Shown: positions 1 to 13,100 of the stretch, in pieces
Layout of the letters: every line of letters starts with the position of its first letter
Position numbering within the stretch: the first letter of the stretch is position 1
NCBI GenBank assembly: GCA_964057225.1
Contig: OZ059894.1
Coordinates: 7,884,131 to 7,948,130, forward strand
Source: Auanema rhodensis
Lineage: Eukaryota; Nematoda; Chromadorea; Rhabditida; Rhabditidae
Length of the DNA stretch: 64,000 nucleotides
Reading direction: 5' to 3'
The notes under the pieces: generated by a model
What the model was told of the DNA's origin: nothing
What the model saw: only the letters and a program-made list of their open reading frames with translations
Databases searched by the model: none
Translations under genes and position numbers: made by a program

Positions 1-3000
1 ACATAGAGAAAAAGGATCAGTTAAAATGGCAGATGGCTACTAGGTAAGCACAGGAAAATGGGCAAGTAGGACCAGGAAAGCAACTGCGGCTACTCCTATC
101 TAGAAACATAGCCGAAAACCTATATTAATATTTGTTTATCTGAATCAACATAACTGGTAGAGCTACATATCATCAAGGGAGGCTCAACTGGCTATATTTG
201 GAAGATAACTAACACAACAACGGCACTGTCGAATATATCTGTGTATATGACCTATTAAATCAGACAAGCTATCAGATCAGACGGATAAGCTGAGGGTCGT
301 TTAGTGTTCGTACGAGTCATTTGACTGTCCCGTTACTCTCTCCATATCTCTCGCTTTCTATGCCACATTCACAACAATCTGATTTTCGGTAAATCTGTCT
401 TGCGCCTTTTCTCCCTTCCCCCCTTACTATCTGTATATCTTCCGAATTTGACAAAGAAGCTTTTGTCGGCCAATGATTTATATTAGTCTTTTTATAGCTC
501 AATTAGTACTATTCGAATAACTGTTGGGAGAGATAGGAGCATGTGAAGCCGAGAGCAACAACACTGTTGTGTAAGTAAGGTTAATCAAAATATATTCCGA
601 CAAATACTGATGATGATTACGAGAAATAATAATATTAGATAAGAAGTTCATCGACAAGATATAAGTGCTTTATAACAAGAGCTACATCATCATTAAGCAT
701 TGGTTATAAGGATTCTCTTGTTACTCACTTAATTAGTAATTTGAGGAGAATAACAAATAATATTTGATTATGCGATGAAGATAATACTGATAATGTTCCG
801 AGTACATAACACACAGGGATACATGAAAAATATGTCTTTGAGCTATTAAGCAATATAGGATATTTCTCATGAAAATTGGGGGAAATCGGCATGCTCTGTA
901 CTGCATGTGCTAAGCTGTTGCACCGGGAAACACAAAGACTGTCTAATTTGACTAAATCATATGGTCTCTAATATACTCTACGTTGTATATTTAGTAAACA
1001 AGCGGTAAATATACTCATGATAATACTGGAAAATAAAAATAAGCTAAGCAACAAGTATGACGACTTGACTCATAAATAGTTGGAAACTAAGCTTAAATAG
1101 GAGGATAGAACAGCGGAATTGTGTCAAAGGAGTGAGACATTCCTCTGGCAACAGTAATACGCTGGATACGTTAAGCAAACAGACACAGAATGCTAGTGTC
1201 GGTAAAACGCAAAGAGAAGTAAGAGCCCGAGATGACAAGCGTAAAAGGGGTGTTCATAGTATGATTTGAATATTAAAAGAGCTGAAAAGCGATAGATGAA
1301 ATGGAAATAGTGTAGAGAACACGAGGTAAAGAGAATCGGCACGATTTGAAATAGATGGAGAGAAGGAGCAAAAGGTAATAGGAGTGAAATTACGCGCACA
1401 TCGTTCTGCTAAGGTGAATTGAAACACAAGCTAACACATTTGGTCGTGTCCTGAGGCAATTTAGATAACGAGACATGTACAAAAAGAATCCAGCATCCAA
1501 ATTCTTCTCACACTTTCTTAACTACATTAGCATTGTAGGTCTATGAGAATAGTTAGCATAGTACTATTATGCATTCGCAGAAAAGTAATAGAAAAGTTCA
1601 TGACGCAACACAAATGAAGCCAATTAGAGTGAGAGATGTTGGAAAGAATGAAATAGTTTATGATGTTCAAGCCGGAATTCACTCAACTAAACAAAATAAC
1701 GATGATCGGCTTCACAATACTATATTATATAAAAAACAAATATATATAGCATATTTAACTATATACACATGATATCAAATACTATAATCCATGTCATATA
1801 ATAAAAGTTTGAAAAGAGGTAATGATGAATTGCATATAGTAGATAAACGGTGAAATAATAGTGAGATGTTGCTGACAGCATCTTGCTTAACAAATGGTGA
1901 AAAACTGAACATTGCCGGAAGACTTGTCATTTGGCCTTGCTCTGACCAGCTGGAAATCAGCAATGATATTTGAAATGTAATCCAGGCTACGAGGCTGATG
2001 CCAGTGTGGCAAGACAGCGTAATGTAAAACTTGGATAAGAATATGAGGACGACAACGAGCCGACAGGATAAAACGGTCTTTCTTCATCCATCGTCTTCAC
2101 ATTAGTTGTAACATATTAATATTTAAATGACGCAAGAATGAGTGAGAGATAATAAGCTAAAACATCCTGAAGGTATAATCCTTATGATGATGTGAGGGCA
2201 ATGGATGAATGAAGATGATATCCAATTGTCATAATTCGGAATTCAAAGGTAAGATCAGCTTTGAGAGCAACAGGAGTGGAATAAAGGATCAATGATAAGG
2301 ATTATAATGCTATTAAGATGAAGCAACTCATAGATATGATTGATATGTATATTTAAGAATTGTGAAATATGTCAAATTTCAAAATTTATTAGTTTTCAGA
2401 TTTAATTATCTGAATTAATAATATTTTAAATTCTTTAAAACTTAAATATCAATAGATGTCGTTAAGATTTGGAGCACTAACACTATAAGATATCTAATCG
2501 TTGTGGTATGTGCTATGCTATGCTATGAAGTGAGTAAAAATAAAAAGAATTCAGATGGAAAAATGCGATGCATTCAACTTCACAGGATAGGAAAGTTGAC
2601 TAAAGTTGCCGGTTTGACAACGCCGAGAAGATATAAAGCATAACGTTTCGATTCACAAATATTTGATAGAGAATGACCAGGAAATAATCTTTTAAACTAT
2701 AATTCAATGTCAAAAGAAGCTCAAAAGCTCTGTCTATAGGATTCCGTCTCCAGAGAGTGAGACATATCTAAACCGCATAAGAACTTTAACAGAGAATAAG
2801 AGTTGAAGAGAGAGAGAGAGAGATATGCAACAATGAGGGCGTGACATAGCTGCCTTTTAGCACTGTTAGTATACCCTATTCAACAAATCTGTACCATTTA
2901 ACTGCAATTTTTCTAAACTGAAATTTTACAGAGAGATTGGCATATATGAACATTTAGAAACATAAAGAAATTGAAAAGAGAGCGAACGAGAGAATACTTT

Positions 3001-6000
3001 GTGATGTAGAGAGAAAGGGAAGGAGAGAGCATTAGGACGTGAAGTGAAAAAAAGAGAGAAAGATGCCTGCACTTTTTTTTTGCTCGAGAAAACTAAGTGA
3101 AAGGTTATAAAAAAGATTAAAAGAACAATTTGTAGATTAATCCGAAGGTTTGAATAAATTTGTAAAATAATATAAATTGTATACCAGCACGATGTTGGGA
3201 TTAGTTAGATATCAAGTAAAATGGCCAAATGATTTGTTTCTTTCTCTTGGCAGTTACTCTTTGGATCATTTTTTTCTCATTCGTGTATACACATAAATCG
3301 TTTTTAACGATCGGATAGCAAAACGTTTTTTTTTCTTCTCATTTTAGTTTTTTTAGCTTCTATACAAGAACTAATGATATGATGAACATGTGAACGAAAT
3401 GCAACAAGCCTAACATCGTCACATGGTTTTTTCTCTTTAATCATTTTAATTGAAACATACACATCGATATGTATTATGGCATTATTGATATTGCGTAAAA
3501 GGCAGTTTTGTATTCATTTGATTGTCATAGGCAATTCAAAGGAAATGTGAATACTACTGTCTGTCGGCTGACGGTTTTTGTCGTCGTCAGAATCATTGGA
3601 CGGTTGTGATGATGAGAGAAAAGGAACTGAACGATTGGCTGATAGATAGTAAGCAGAATGAAGAGATGAGAAGACGAAGAGTCATTCATCGTTATGGCAT
3701 GATGTCTGTACCTCAATTGTGTCAGTCCATTTACGATCAACATCAATTGAAAACCCGCTGTTTATGTTGCTATGTTAACCTCACAGCTGAGAATAAGGTC
3801 AGAAAGCAACATCAACACAAGTTTTTTTTATTTCAAATTGAAGACAAACTTCATCAGTAGTTTTATACAGATGATGAAATTATAAAAACAGAATAAATGG
3901 AACGTATCTAATGCCTCATATACCAGATTTTGTTTGTAACAACAAGACAAGAAAGAAGAAAAAATACTGTTTAGGGTAAAGAAAAATAGAAGAACTATGG
4001 ATAGCATTAGTATAATATGCCTTAAAACTATATGATATAACTAGAAGGTGTGATGTAGCTATATATCTTAGTAAAGATGGAACTTGATTGGTGTCAAAGC
4101 TCTAATGAGACCAAATCTGTCACTCAATTAGCCATTTGGTTGTAATTCTGTGATGAACTCATCACACTAGCATACTTGACTATTCATTGAATAATATAAT
4201 ATATATTAAACCTGTTCACACATAATATCTTAATAATAAACTATAATATTAAAGATTTCTGAAGGAATTTAAATTAATATATATTATATCTTGAATCTGA
4301 TATACTATATGTATGAAGATAGAGCACTGTTTAGAATGTTGATTGTTAAATATTCTTCATATAGTTTGAATAATAAAGAGATCTACAATAAAAAACAAAT
4401 GAAGTAATACATCAATAAGAAAATGTTAAGATGAAAAGAAATATGTTCATCTTCTCGTAACATCTTTTTCTCTTTTTTCTAATAGGATTAACGATTACAA
4501 AATGTGATTTTTGGCAATCATCATCATTCTACACTACTAGGTAAATACATATAACTAACTAGCAAGAAACTATAGAATGAAGAATCTGTCAATAGGAGTG
4601 TGTCAGAGAGGTTTTTACACAAACGGATTAGTTCATCGTTTTTCGGACGGTCCGCGGCCGACAACAGAAGTTAGTTCTCCAGATTGTAGATTGAAAAAGT
4701 GACCATGTAAATGAACAACAATGATCATCTTTGAGAACAAAAACTTCAGCTATATTCAGGAGTTTCAAAGAAGCCATTATCGACTTTTCAATTCTAAAAT
4801 TCAACGAAACAAGCAGTTTTAAATGGACAACACATGAACACAATTGTATAGAAATTTGGTCAAAGAAGAAGAATTCTTAGAAAACACACTTGTTAACATA
4901 CATATGTTCAACTTTTTTTTTAAATTTCCACATGTCAACTTGGAAGAAAGATCAAAGCTGATTTTGGCCTGATATCTAACAACTGCTAGAAATACTACGC
5001 CAAAACCATCAAATCATTTGCTACCTAGATTACAATAAACTCATACAAATAAAGAAATATATTTTAAATACTTGAGAACTGAAGTAGCAAAATGAAACTT
5101 CAAACAGCTCATTTCATCGATACATTCCTAACCTCTTCATCTCGTTTTCAGTTACTTTGTCTGCTTTACAGCTGTTGTGAAGTGAAATTAGCTGCTGTCT
5201 TATGCAGTTACGAGATCCACGGAACGTAAAGAAAAGCAGAGATATATATATTCAAGTATATTCATTTAAATCGACTTTTTTAAAGTTCTGAAGATAGCTC
5301 TTAGTGAAGACGACACATGTCGACAGTAAACGGTCTTTGTCGGCTATTTTTCACTTCAATCATTTTGTTGAAGAAAAAAGAGAAGACGAGATTGAAAAAT
5401 TTAAGTAAAAACTGTTTTCGCACAAGATGTCAAATTATCTTAAATGACATTTGAAGAACTTGAACAAAATTGAGGTAAAGAAGAGGAATATAAAGGAATG
5501 AGGAAGAATGCGGTAGAGGAACGATAAGTATTCACTAGGTTATGAATCGAAACTGTAAAGGAACCTCCCATCAACTACAAGGTCAACTGATTAACTCTGA
5601 ATTTCTATAACGTATAAATTGCTTGATGAATGCATAATAGTAATGAGGTTCCATATTAGACAAACGGGGGGAGTATTCGGAGTGTTGAGTGATACCAAAG
5701 AGGCCGTTAATGAATAAGGTAATTTAGTTCGATAGGTAACAGGTGGGCCGAAAAATTAAATTTTGATCAAAAGCAAACGAAGAATGAATGAAGTAAATAG
5801 CAATGAATGTCATCTGTATATGGGTAGTTATATAAATTTTTATGAAATGAATGGAATGAGATGAGAGAGATGATGACTAGAGAGAGAGAAATGGAATGAC
5901 AGAGAGAGAGAGATCATGTATGTATGGATAAGATGAAGAGAGGGAGACAGCTATTAGGCCCAGAGGCCAGACAAGGATTTCATTTCATTCCATAAACCAT

Positions 6001-6768
6001 CATTTCCAAGTTTATACAATACGTTTGATGTATTTGTTTGGATGTAATTACAGGCTTGTCTGAATGAAAATTGTCTGACTCAATGTGAAAGATCTGACCC
6101 GAAACTTGAAATGGTTTCGAATTTACATGTTATCCAGTTTGTTCATATAGTTATAGACATAATTATAATATATGTACATCATATAGTAAAATATATGAAA
6201 TTATGTAATTATATAAAATCAAAGATAAATCGACAAAAACTATAACAATCATATTGGCAAATGATAGCGAAAACTGAATAAACGACTATTGGTCAGGAAT
6301 AAACTACGGGCTTAACAGTAATATATTCTCGTCTGTATGGAAATTTCCGCAAAAAATATGCGGGAATACTCGCCGCTTAGCTAGTAATTGCACTTCTCAG
6401 TTTTCGTTTTGTTTCTAAAACAGGTGGAGCACATGATGTGCCAATAAGATACACGGAAAAGCAACGACTGGATGAATATGTAAGGTTTCTTGTTACTGAC
6501 AATAATATCAGCTTGACAACATCGTTGCAAAAATAATGAACAAAAGATCTAACATTCTATCAATGGTATGTTGTTCGCGTACATTTCAAAAACTGGAAGA
6601 ACCTAGCGCACAATCATAAAATGCGACGAAAATTACGCAAAATTTGTAGTAAAAGACCGTCTACACTTGTTTGCTATGAACATTTTCAATTTAACATCAT
6701 TCACATCACGCTGAGTGATAGAAGATCGCTTTGAGAATGCATGCATTAAGATCAAAACATTGGCATAC
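1..6768. other. Left-edge region with no supported gene
   Basis: This 6.8 kb stretch lies downstream of the last exon I could place for the spectrin-repeat gene, which ends at 6769 with a good donor, so further exons of that gene must lie here or beyond the window. I read both strands and found no exon that continues the frame convincingly. Short open segments exist, for example 1887-2087 minus, 3606-3860 plus, 5150-5230 open on both strands and 6432-6480 plus, but none has recognisable domains or matching splice phases. There are short GA tracts around 2811 and 5871-5912. The region is probably intron or intergenic DNA. Confidence 0.5.
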
Positions 6769-7198
6769 CTGATATTGGTTCAGAACTTCTTCTATTTTGA
6801 ATTGAAGTGACAAGCTATTCAGATAAATTGTATGCCATTTCTTGCGTATAGCATCAATCGTCGATTTTTTGCGTTTTGTGTTTTGCTCAGATAGACCACT
6901 ATCAACTGAATCAGAGCTGAAAAGAAAAGGAACAATAAGCTATACACATCACGTTATTCATATATAAGAATGAATAAAGGATATGGCCTTCGTGGAACAC
7001 ACATCGAGAAAATTGAAGAAAAAAAGGAGGTGAAAACGATATGTGACCATTATTCATCGAGCCAATTATGTATTGGTTGAAGAAATCTTGTTTTTTTTTA
7101 ATTTTTTTTCTGATTGAAATTGTCAGTTCGTACCTGATGTTCTGGTAAAGTCTTGATATTAATGCTTGACCTTCAGTTTGGATTTCCAATTGAAGAAC
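6769..7198 (-). other. Last two placed exons of the spectrin-repeat gene
   Basis: Exon 7198-7134 follows ttacag and ends in phase 2. Exon 6916-6769 follows ttttcag and continues in frame through the junction (Ser-Ser-Asp). The two finish one spectrin-like repeat, cross a Ser/Asp linker with DSGLS, and begin another repeat with KKWHTIYLNSLSLQ and KIEEVLNQYQ. The donor at 6768 (gtatgcc) shows that coding sequence continues further left, so the C-terminus is not represented here. Confidence 0.65.
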
Positions 7199-10100
7199 CT
7201 GTAATAGAAAAAAATAAGAAACTATAGCAAATTATAATATAATTTTTTTTTAATTATAAAAAACTATTAGGTTAGTATACAAACGCGAAACGAATATATA
7301 AGTTTAGAAACATAGAAGAGAGAAATTGAAAGTGAAAGAACACCTTGTGCAAAAAAACTATAAACTTTGATAGGAATTATGCTTGAAAAAGACAGAAAAT
7401 CTGTGATCGTCTGCTAAAAAACAATTCAAATGATTATTTTAGAGAGAAAGAAAGATGGAAAAACGAAGTTAATGAGTGAAAGAAACTTGAAGGAACAGAC
7501 AAGGACAACACAGTTCCGAGCATGATTTGGTTTCAAGTGACAATCCATAAATTAAAATGGCGAAATTACATTTTATTCCCAGACAATTTATCTTTTTTCT
7601 GTCATTTGAAATGAAATGGATGTAAAAGATTTGTGATCAGAAGAAGCTAATTAAGGTTTATGGAAAAGGTAATTTTCGTTTCCAAAATATTACAACATTT
7701 TCTAGATTTGGTATAGATATTCAAGTATGTGAATAGAAATTAAAATAATTAAATATTAAATTCATAAAGAAGAGGAAGGATTGTATTTAACTAGAAAGTT
7801 ACCGGTTATAATACAGGCAAATATAATTGTAATACGGATAATAAGTGTCATAAAATTATAGAAAATATTACTAGATTGTTAAAAGATTTATGTGGTATAA
7901 GTAGTATAGTTATAGGCATATATTAGTTAAAGTTTAGAGGGGAATTTTTAAATATATAAATATAAAAAAGTACAAAAAAGTATATATATACAGGTTTTTC
8001 AGAAATGTTACTCAGTTCTCGATCGGTGATACAGGCTACAGATCAGTCTTGGCCTCACCGAAGTAATAAAGATGGATTGATGACACTGTCAGCAATCTGG
8101 TGCAAAAAAAAATGATGCAAGAGAACGTAAAAAAGGGATATTGTGATTAAAAGACGATATTATTTTTAGAATTTTTGATAAATTATCAGAAAATAAATAG
8201 ACGAGAAAGCAGATGATGAGTTAACAAAAGGCAAATGGCACTCTCTATATTGCATTGATTCATGCACATAATATTAAAATGAGTAATATATAATATAAAA
8301 TAGAAATATTCAAGTTTGACTCGGGAATACGCGACCACAAAGAAGAAAATGATAAAATAGTTTTGGTGACATTGCTAGATTATGAAAGTGAATATTACGT
8401 AATTACAGGTAATAAGTAGATTCGAGAAAACTAGACTGAATTGCCCGTTTTAAGCTGCACGTATGAAATATTAAGCCGCGGTCAACATGATTTCCGGATG
8501 TTAAAACTAGATGAGGACTGAGGAGATAAAATGGAAAACTTTTCTGTTCAGGTACATTCATTGCTGTTTCAGGACGAATTTCAGTTTTAATTTTGATATA
8601 ACAAGCCGTATTGAATATCCTTACGGCATCGCTATATTCAAGATGCTTCAAGAATAGATAGAAGACAACAGATATAGAGAGGTTAGAAAAGAAAAGGATG
8701 TTCATAAATAGAGTAAAATATTAAAGAGAAATAGAGAAAAGAAGATACTAGAGTATACATTGACGAAGGCGAATAGAGAAGAAGATAGACGAGTACTGTT
8801 AGTTCGGTTGAGAGGGTAGAGACTGTGGGTGAGAAGATGAGATGGAGCACTGACTGAGAGGAAAGAGCGGCAGATTAGGCACAACAGCGAAGATGCAACT
8901 TAAAGGACATAAGCTTGAAAGGAAAAGAAGATTCAAAACAAATAAGAGAAAGAGTGAATGAAAAACGCATGGTATTCAACTATCTTCTTTAACTTCCCTT
9001 ACACTCTCATGCTGATCTCACTGTCTGACTGTATTTCATCCATACATCATCTTTTCTGCACTGTCTTGTGACTGTTGATGAAAAAAAAAAGAAAAGAAGG
9101 TGAAGCTGAACGATAGGCTGTTGTTCGCGAAAAGAATTTGGATATTGAAATGAATAAACTGGACGTTCGAAACAATCCCGGATTTGATGAGCTGAATACT
9201 AAGAGATGAATCAACTACCGGATAGCTTGAGATTTGCATTTGATTGAGACCATCAGAAGATTTGAAAAACGAATAAGATGCTTTGTGTGAATAAACTGAA
9301 GAAAGAACAGGTTGCTACCCTCAAAATCTATGGTGTTATTGAGGTAGGGGGGCATATGCATAGAGTGACATCTCCATATTGCCCGAGGCAGTTTGCAATA
9401 ACTGAGAACAGCGTCAATGAAATTGGGCCATTTTATGTATGAAACATGAGAAATGTTACTGTGCAAACTGTACGTTCAGTATATTAACTAGAACTGAATT
9501 GTAAGTGAGAAATAAGAATGAGGGCAACAAAAAGAACAAGTTGTCTCGAATATATGGCCTGTAATTGCTGTTTGTTGATAATTTGAACCAAAAATATATG
9601 AGCATTTAGAAAGAAGTTTTAATGATCAATAAAATTGAAAATCAAAAAAACAAAAGTGTCAGAGAGTAATAATGCTTTAAGCTTCTTTCGATTATTAAGA
9701 TGTCAAGTTCAACGAAAAATGAGTGAGAATAACACAATGAAAATGATTTTAAAATAGTTTGCTGCTGATAGCTACGTTAGTTTTGAAGTTATGTTGACTA
9801 GAAGACTAATACGATTAGATGTATTAGTCAACGGACAGGCATTGTTAGAATAACATATCATCAGAGCGAAGAGAAGATTGTAAAAGATAGATGCATGGGA
9901 AGGGCAAGGGGCTATGAGTGTAGGGATAGCGTGTAGTGGCTGATCCAAAAAGAGTAGAAAAGAAGAAAAAACAGAGAGGAAGAACAGAAAAACAGATAGT
10001 ACGGTCGTTTTAAGAGATAAGTTCGGTACGATTCGATAGAGATGGCATGACAGTCGTAGCGAAGAAAATTGTGGGAGTGCTCATATCTCCTCATGTACTA

Positions 10101-13100
10101 CTACAGGCAGACGAGAGGAAAAGAAAGTGACCATGCATATTGGTGATTTATGTTGCTAACTAATGAGAGATATGATTGTGTATGTATATGATATGATAAC
10201 ATACATATATACAATGTATATTATACTTATAGTTATTGAAAAAAACAAATGAGAGCATTCATGTCCGCATATCATACAGGAAAGTGGAGCAGTGGACAGA
10301 AGAAAGGAGTAATGCAATGAGATAGTGACCCAAAGGAAACAGTTGAAGAAAGATGATTGAGATATACACAAGAGCTCTTAATCAACATCATCTCAAAGGT
10401 ATAAATTGATAATTAGCCTACACAAAGAGAAGAGAGATACATATTTATATACCGATACTTATATACAAGACATGACATGCTTATACATGATGAAATCACT
10501 GTCAATATGAAGCATTTTCGTTGCAAGACTGTTGCTTCAGACTAATATATTGAATTTTGTGATTTTTCATTTCAATCATCATATTAATCTGTCTTGTTCG
10601 TTGTCGTCATTGCTGATGCATTGATGAGCTTACGACTCAGCATACATGCATCTACGCTTAATGCCTGAGCAAAGGATTATTATATGTAAAGGACAAAAAT
10701 TCACATACACATAAGAGAATCATACTCTGCTTCAGTTTAGAATACAATACATAGACATGAGCATTGTTGAGAAAAGAATACAAATAGATTGAGAAAGGGA
10801 GAAGTTTTTTTTTTCTTCTTTGAATTGCTTCCCGATTTCTGCACATAATGAATTGATCTATCATCATCATCCTTTAGCTAGTTCTCAACCTTTTCAGATT
10901 GTTTTGAACTAAAGTCAAAACGATTTAAAGTTGTCTAAGCATTAAAAAAGAATTTAAAACTTTAGCCTTGTAATATTGTCTTTAATGATATAAAGAAAAG
11001 GGTAAAAGAAAGAACAAAAAAGAAATGTTTAAAGAAAAATGCTTAAAAGGATTCTTTTGACCTCTTGACTATTCTTAGCTAGTATCCCACCGTGATATTC
11101 AGAAGCAAAACAAAGAAGTGTATGCTGAAGACAGCTGCAAAAATGGAAACCAAAAAAGTAAACATGAATTTAACAACAACTAATATAGAAAGCTCACACG
11201 ATCAAGCACAAAATGTATTCTCACAATGAGTAATTAGATTTGTTATCACAGACATCGATCTTATTTGAAACAAAATCTAACTTTTCTATTTTTTTTATAT
11301 GAAGACTAACAGGCATGACGAACAGAGAATAGAAAAAATGACAGATGGACCGCAGGTGCTGCATGCAACTGTAGCAGTCATAGAGAACTGCTAGACTGAG
11401 TGCCTCCAATAAAAGCGGGATTACCATCAATGAACTCGTGTTACCGACAGCTAATTTAGTGATTTAACGACATAAAAGTCAAGCTGTCTTGACCTCGGCT
11501 TTGTAGATATACAGTTTTAGCAAGAGCAAGATGAGAGAACAACCAAGACGGATTTAAGGAAGAAAAAACGATTAATCTAAGATATGATGGTCAATACAAA
11601 AGGGAGAAAAATAAATCATGCTTTCAAGGGAAAAAACGTTTTTTGAAGACAATACTTGAAGAGCTTTGAAGTTAGACGATTGCTAATGAGGTATTAAACA
11701 AAAATTCCGGTTTTCTGAAGAAGTATCTCAGGTGCAATATAAGAAAAAAACTGATAAAAGATAAGGCAACTTCAGCATTGCTCTATTTGGATGAAATACA
11801 AAAGTTTTTATTTCAAGAGGGTATATGCTAGAATGAAATCATTAAATTTAAAAAAACGTTGCAACTTGTTGCAGTGAATCAAGACAACTGAAAAGGTTTG
11901 CAATGCAAGTATGCGAGAACCAACTAAGACATTCGACTGGACGAAGGCCGAAAAATAAAAATGTCAACTGAATAGAAAATGAGTTAAGGACCTGAGACAG
12001 ACATGTGAGACATGAGTCAAATGAAGAGAGAAAGGACACGGGTAATGGTGAACAACTGAGTCTCACTCTGATGAAGTAGAAAACAGAGGGTGTCGGATAA
12101 GTGTGAAAGGATGGATCGCATGTTGATGTGTGTGTTTGTGCAGGAGGCGTAAATGAAGATGGCCATGAATAGATGGCATATACCGTTAAGGTGAATGAGA
12201 GAAGAACTACTGGTAGTATATAAGTTAGCATAAGTAATAATATAGATTGATGAGGAAAGAGAAAGAGAGAGAGAGAGAAAGAGAGAGAAAAAAGTGAAAA
12301 TATAAAGAATGATGTCTCATATAGGTGAGAGCACATGCAACATCTGTCATTAATAGATATTTTCCAGATACATTCAATGACAGAGGTTAAATTTCATGCG
12401 CAGAAAAGATATCAAGTTATTTTCTCGAAGAGAAGAAAAAAAAGGAAAAATCATACGATTAGCATGTATAAGTGCATTCATATGTTTTCTATGCATATAC
12501 TAAACCATATCATCTTACTGATGTGATTGTTAATTATATTATATAGTTAAATATAAGCACATGTATCAGAAAAATACGGATTCTCATTCAACAATATTTT
12601 GATCTTTTATGGACTACTTGAATTTTTGCAAATCAATTTTAATATATTTTTGATACAAATAGATGTTATTATAGAATATGAATTGCATTCGAATAAATGA
12701 GAAATCCATATATATCCTTGGTACATATGTACATGCATTTACTATGTGTACGTTTTAGCTTCATAACGAAAACTTGAATTATATATTTAAATTTTGATTA
12801 GAAAGCTTGCGCTATTGTATGAGCTGCTTATATAATTTACGAAAAAGTTAATTGATTTCTAAGTTTTTGATAAAAATATAATAATTCGTACCTGTTGGTC
12901 AGCTAGCAGTTTAGTAATAGAGGGCTTATGAGCTTTACGTTGACGCAATATAACTTCATGTTCTTTAAGACGATTTTCAACACTGTGAAGCCAGTTACGA
13001 ACTTCTGAGTTGGGATTAGAACGAGAACCTGTAATATTCAGATATTATACAATAATTCAACACATTATAATTAATATTCAGTATAACTTACATGAAGATT

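Noticed and set aside
11848..12336. Minus-strand open frame of 162 codons, one of the longest in the window
   Set aside because: It is made of CT-rich sequence, including a (GA)n tract on the other strand, giving Ser/Leu/Phe-rich low-complexity translation. It lies inside an intron of the spectrin-repeat gene and shows no domain.
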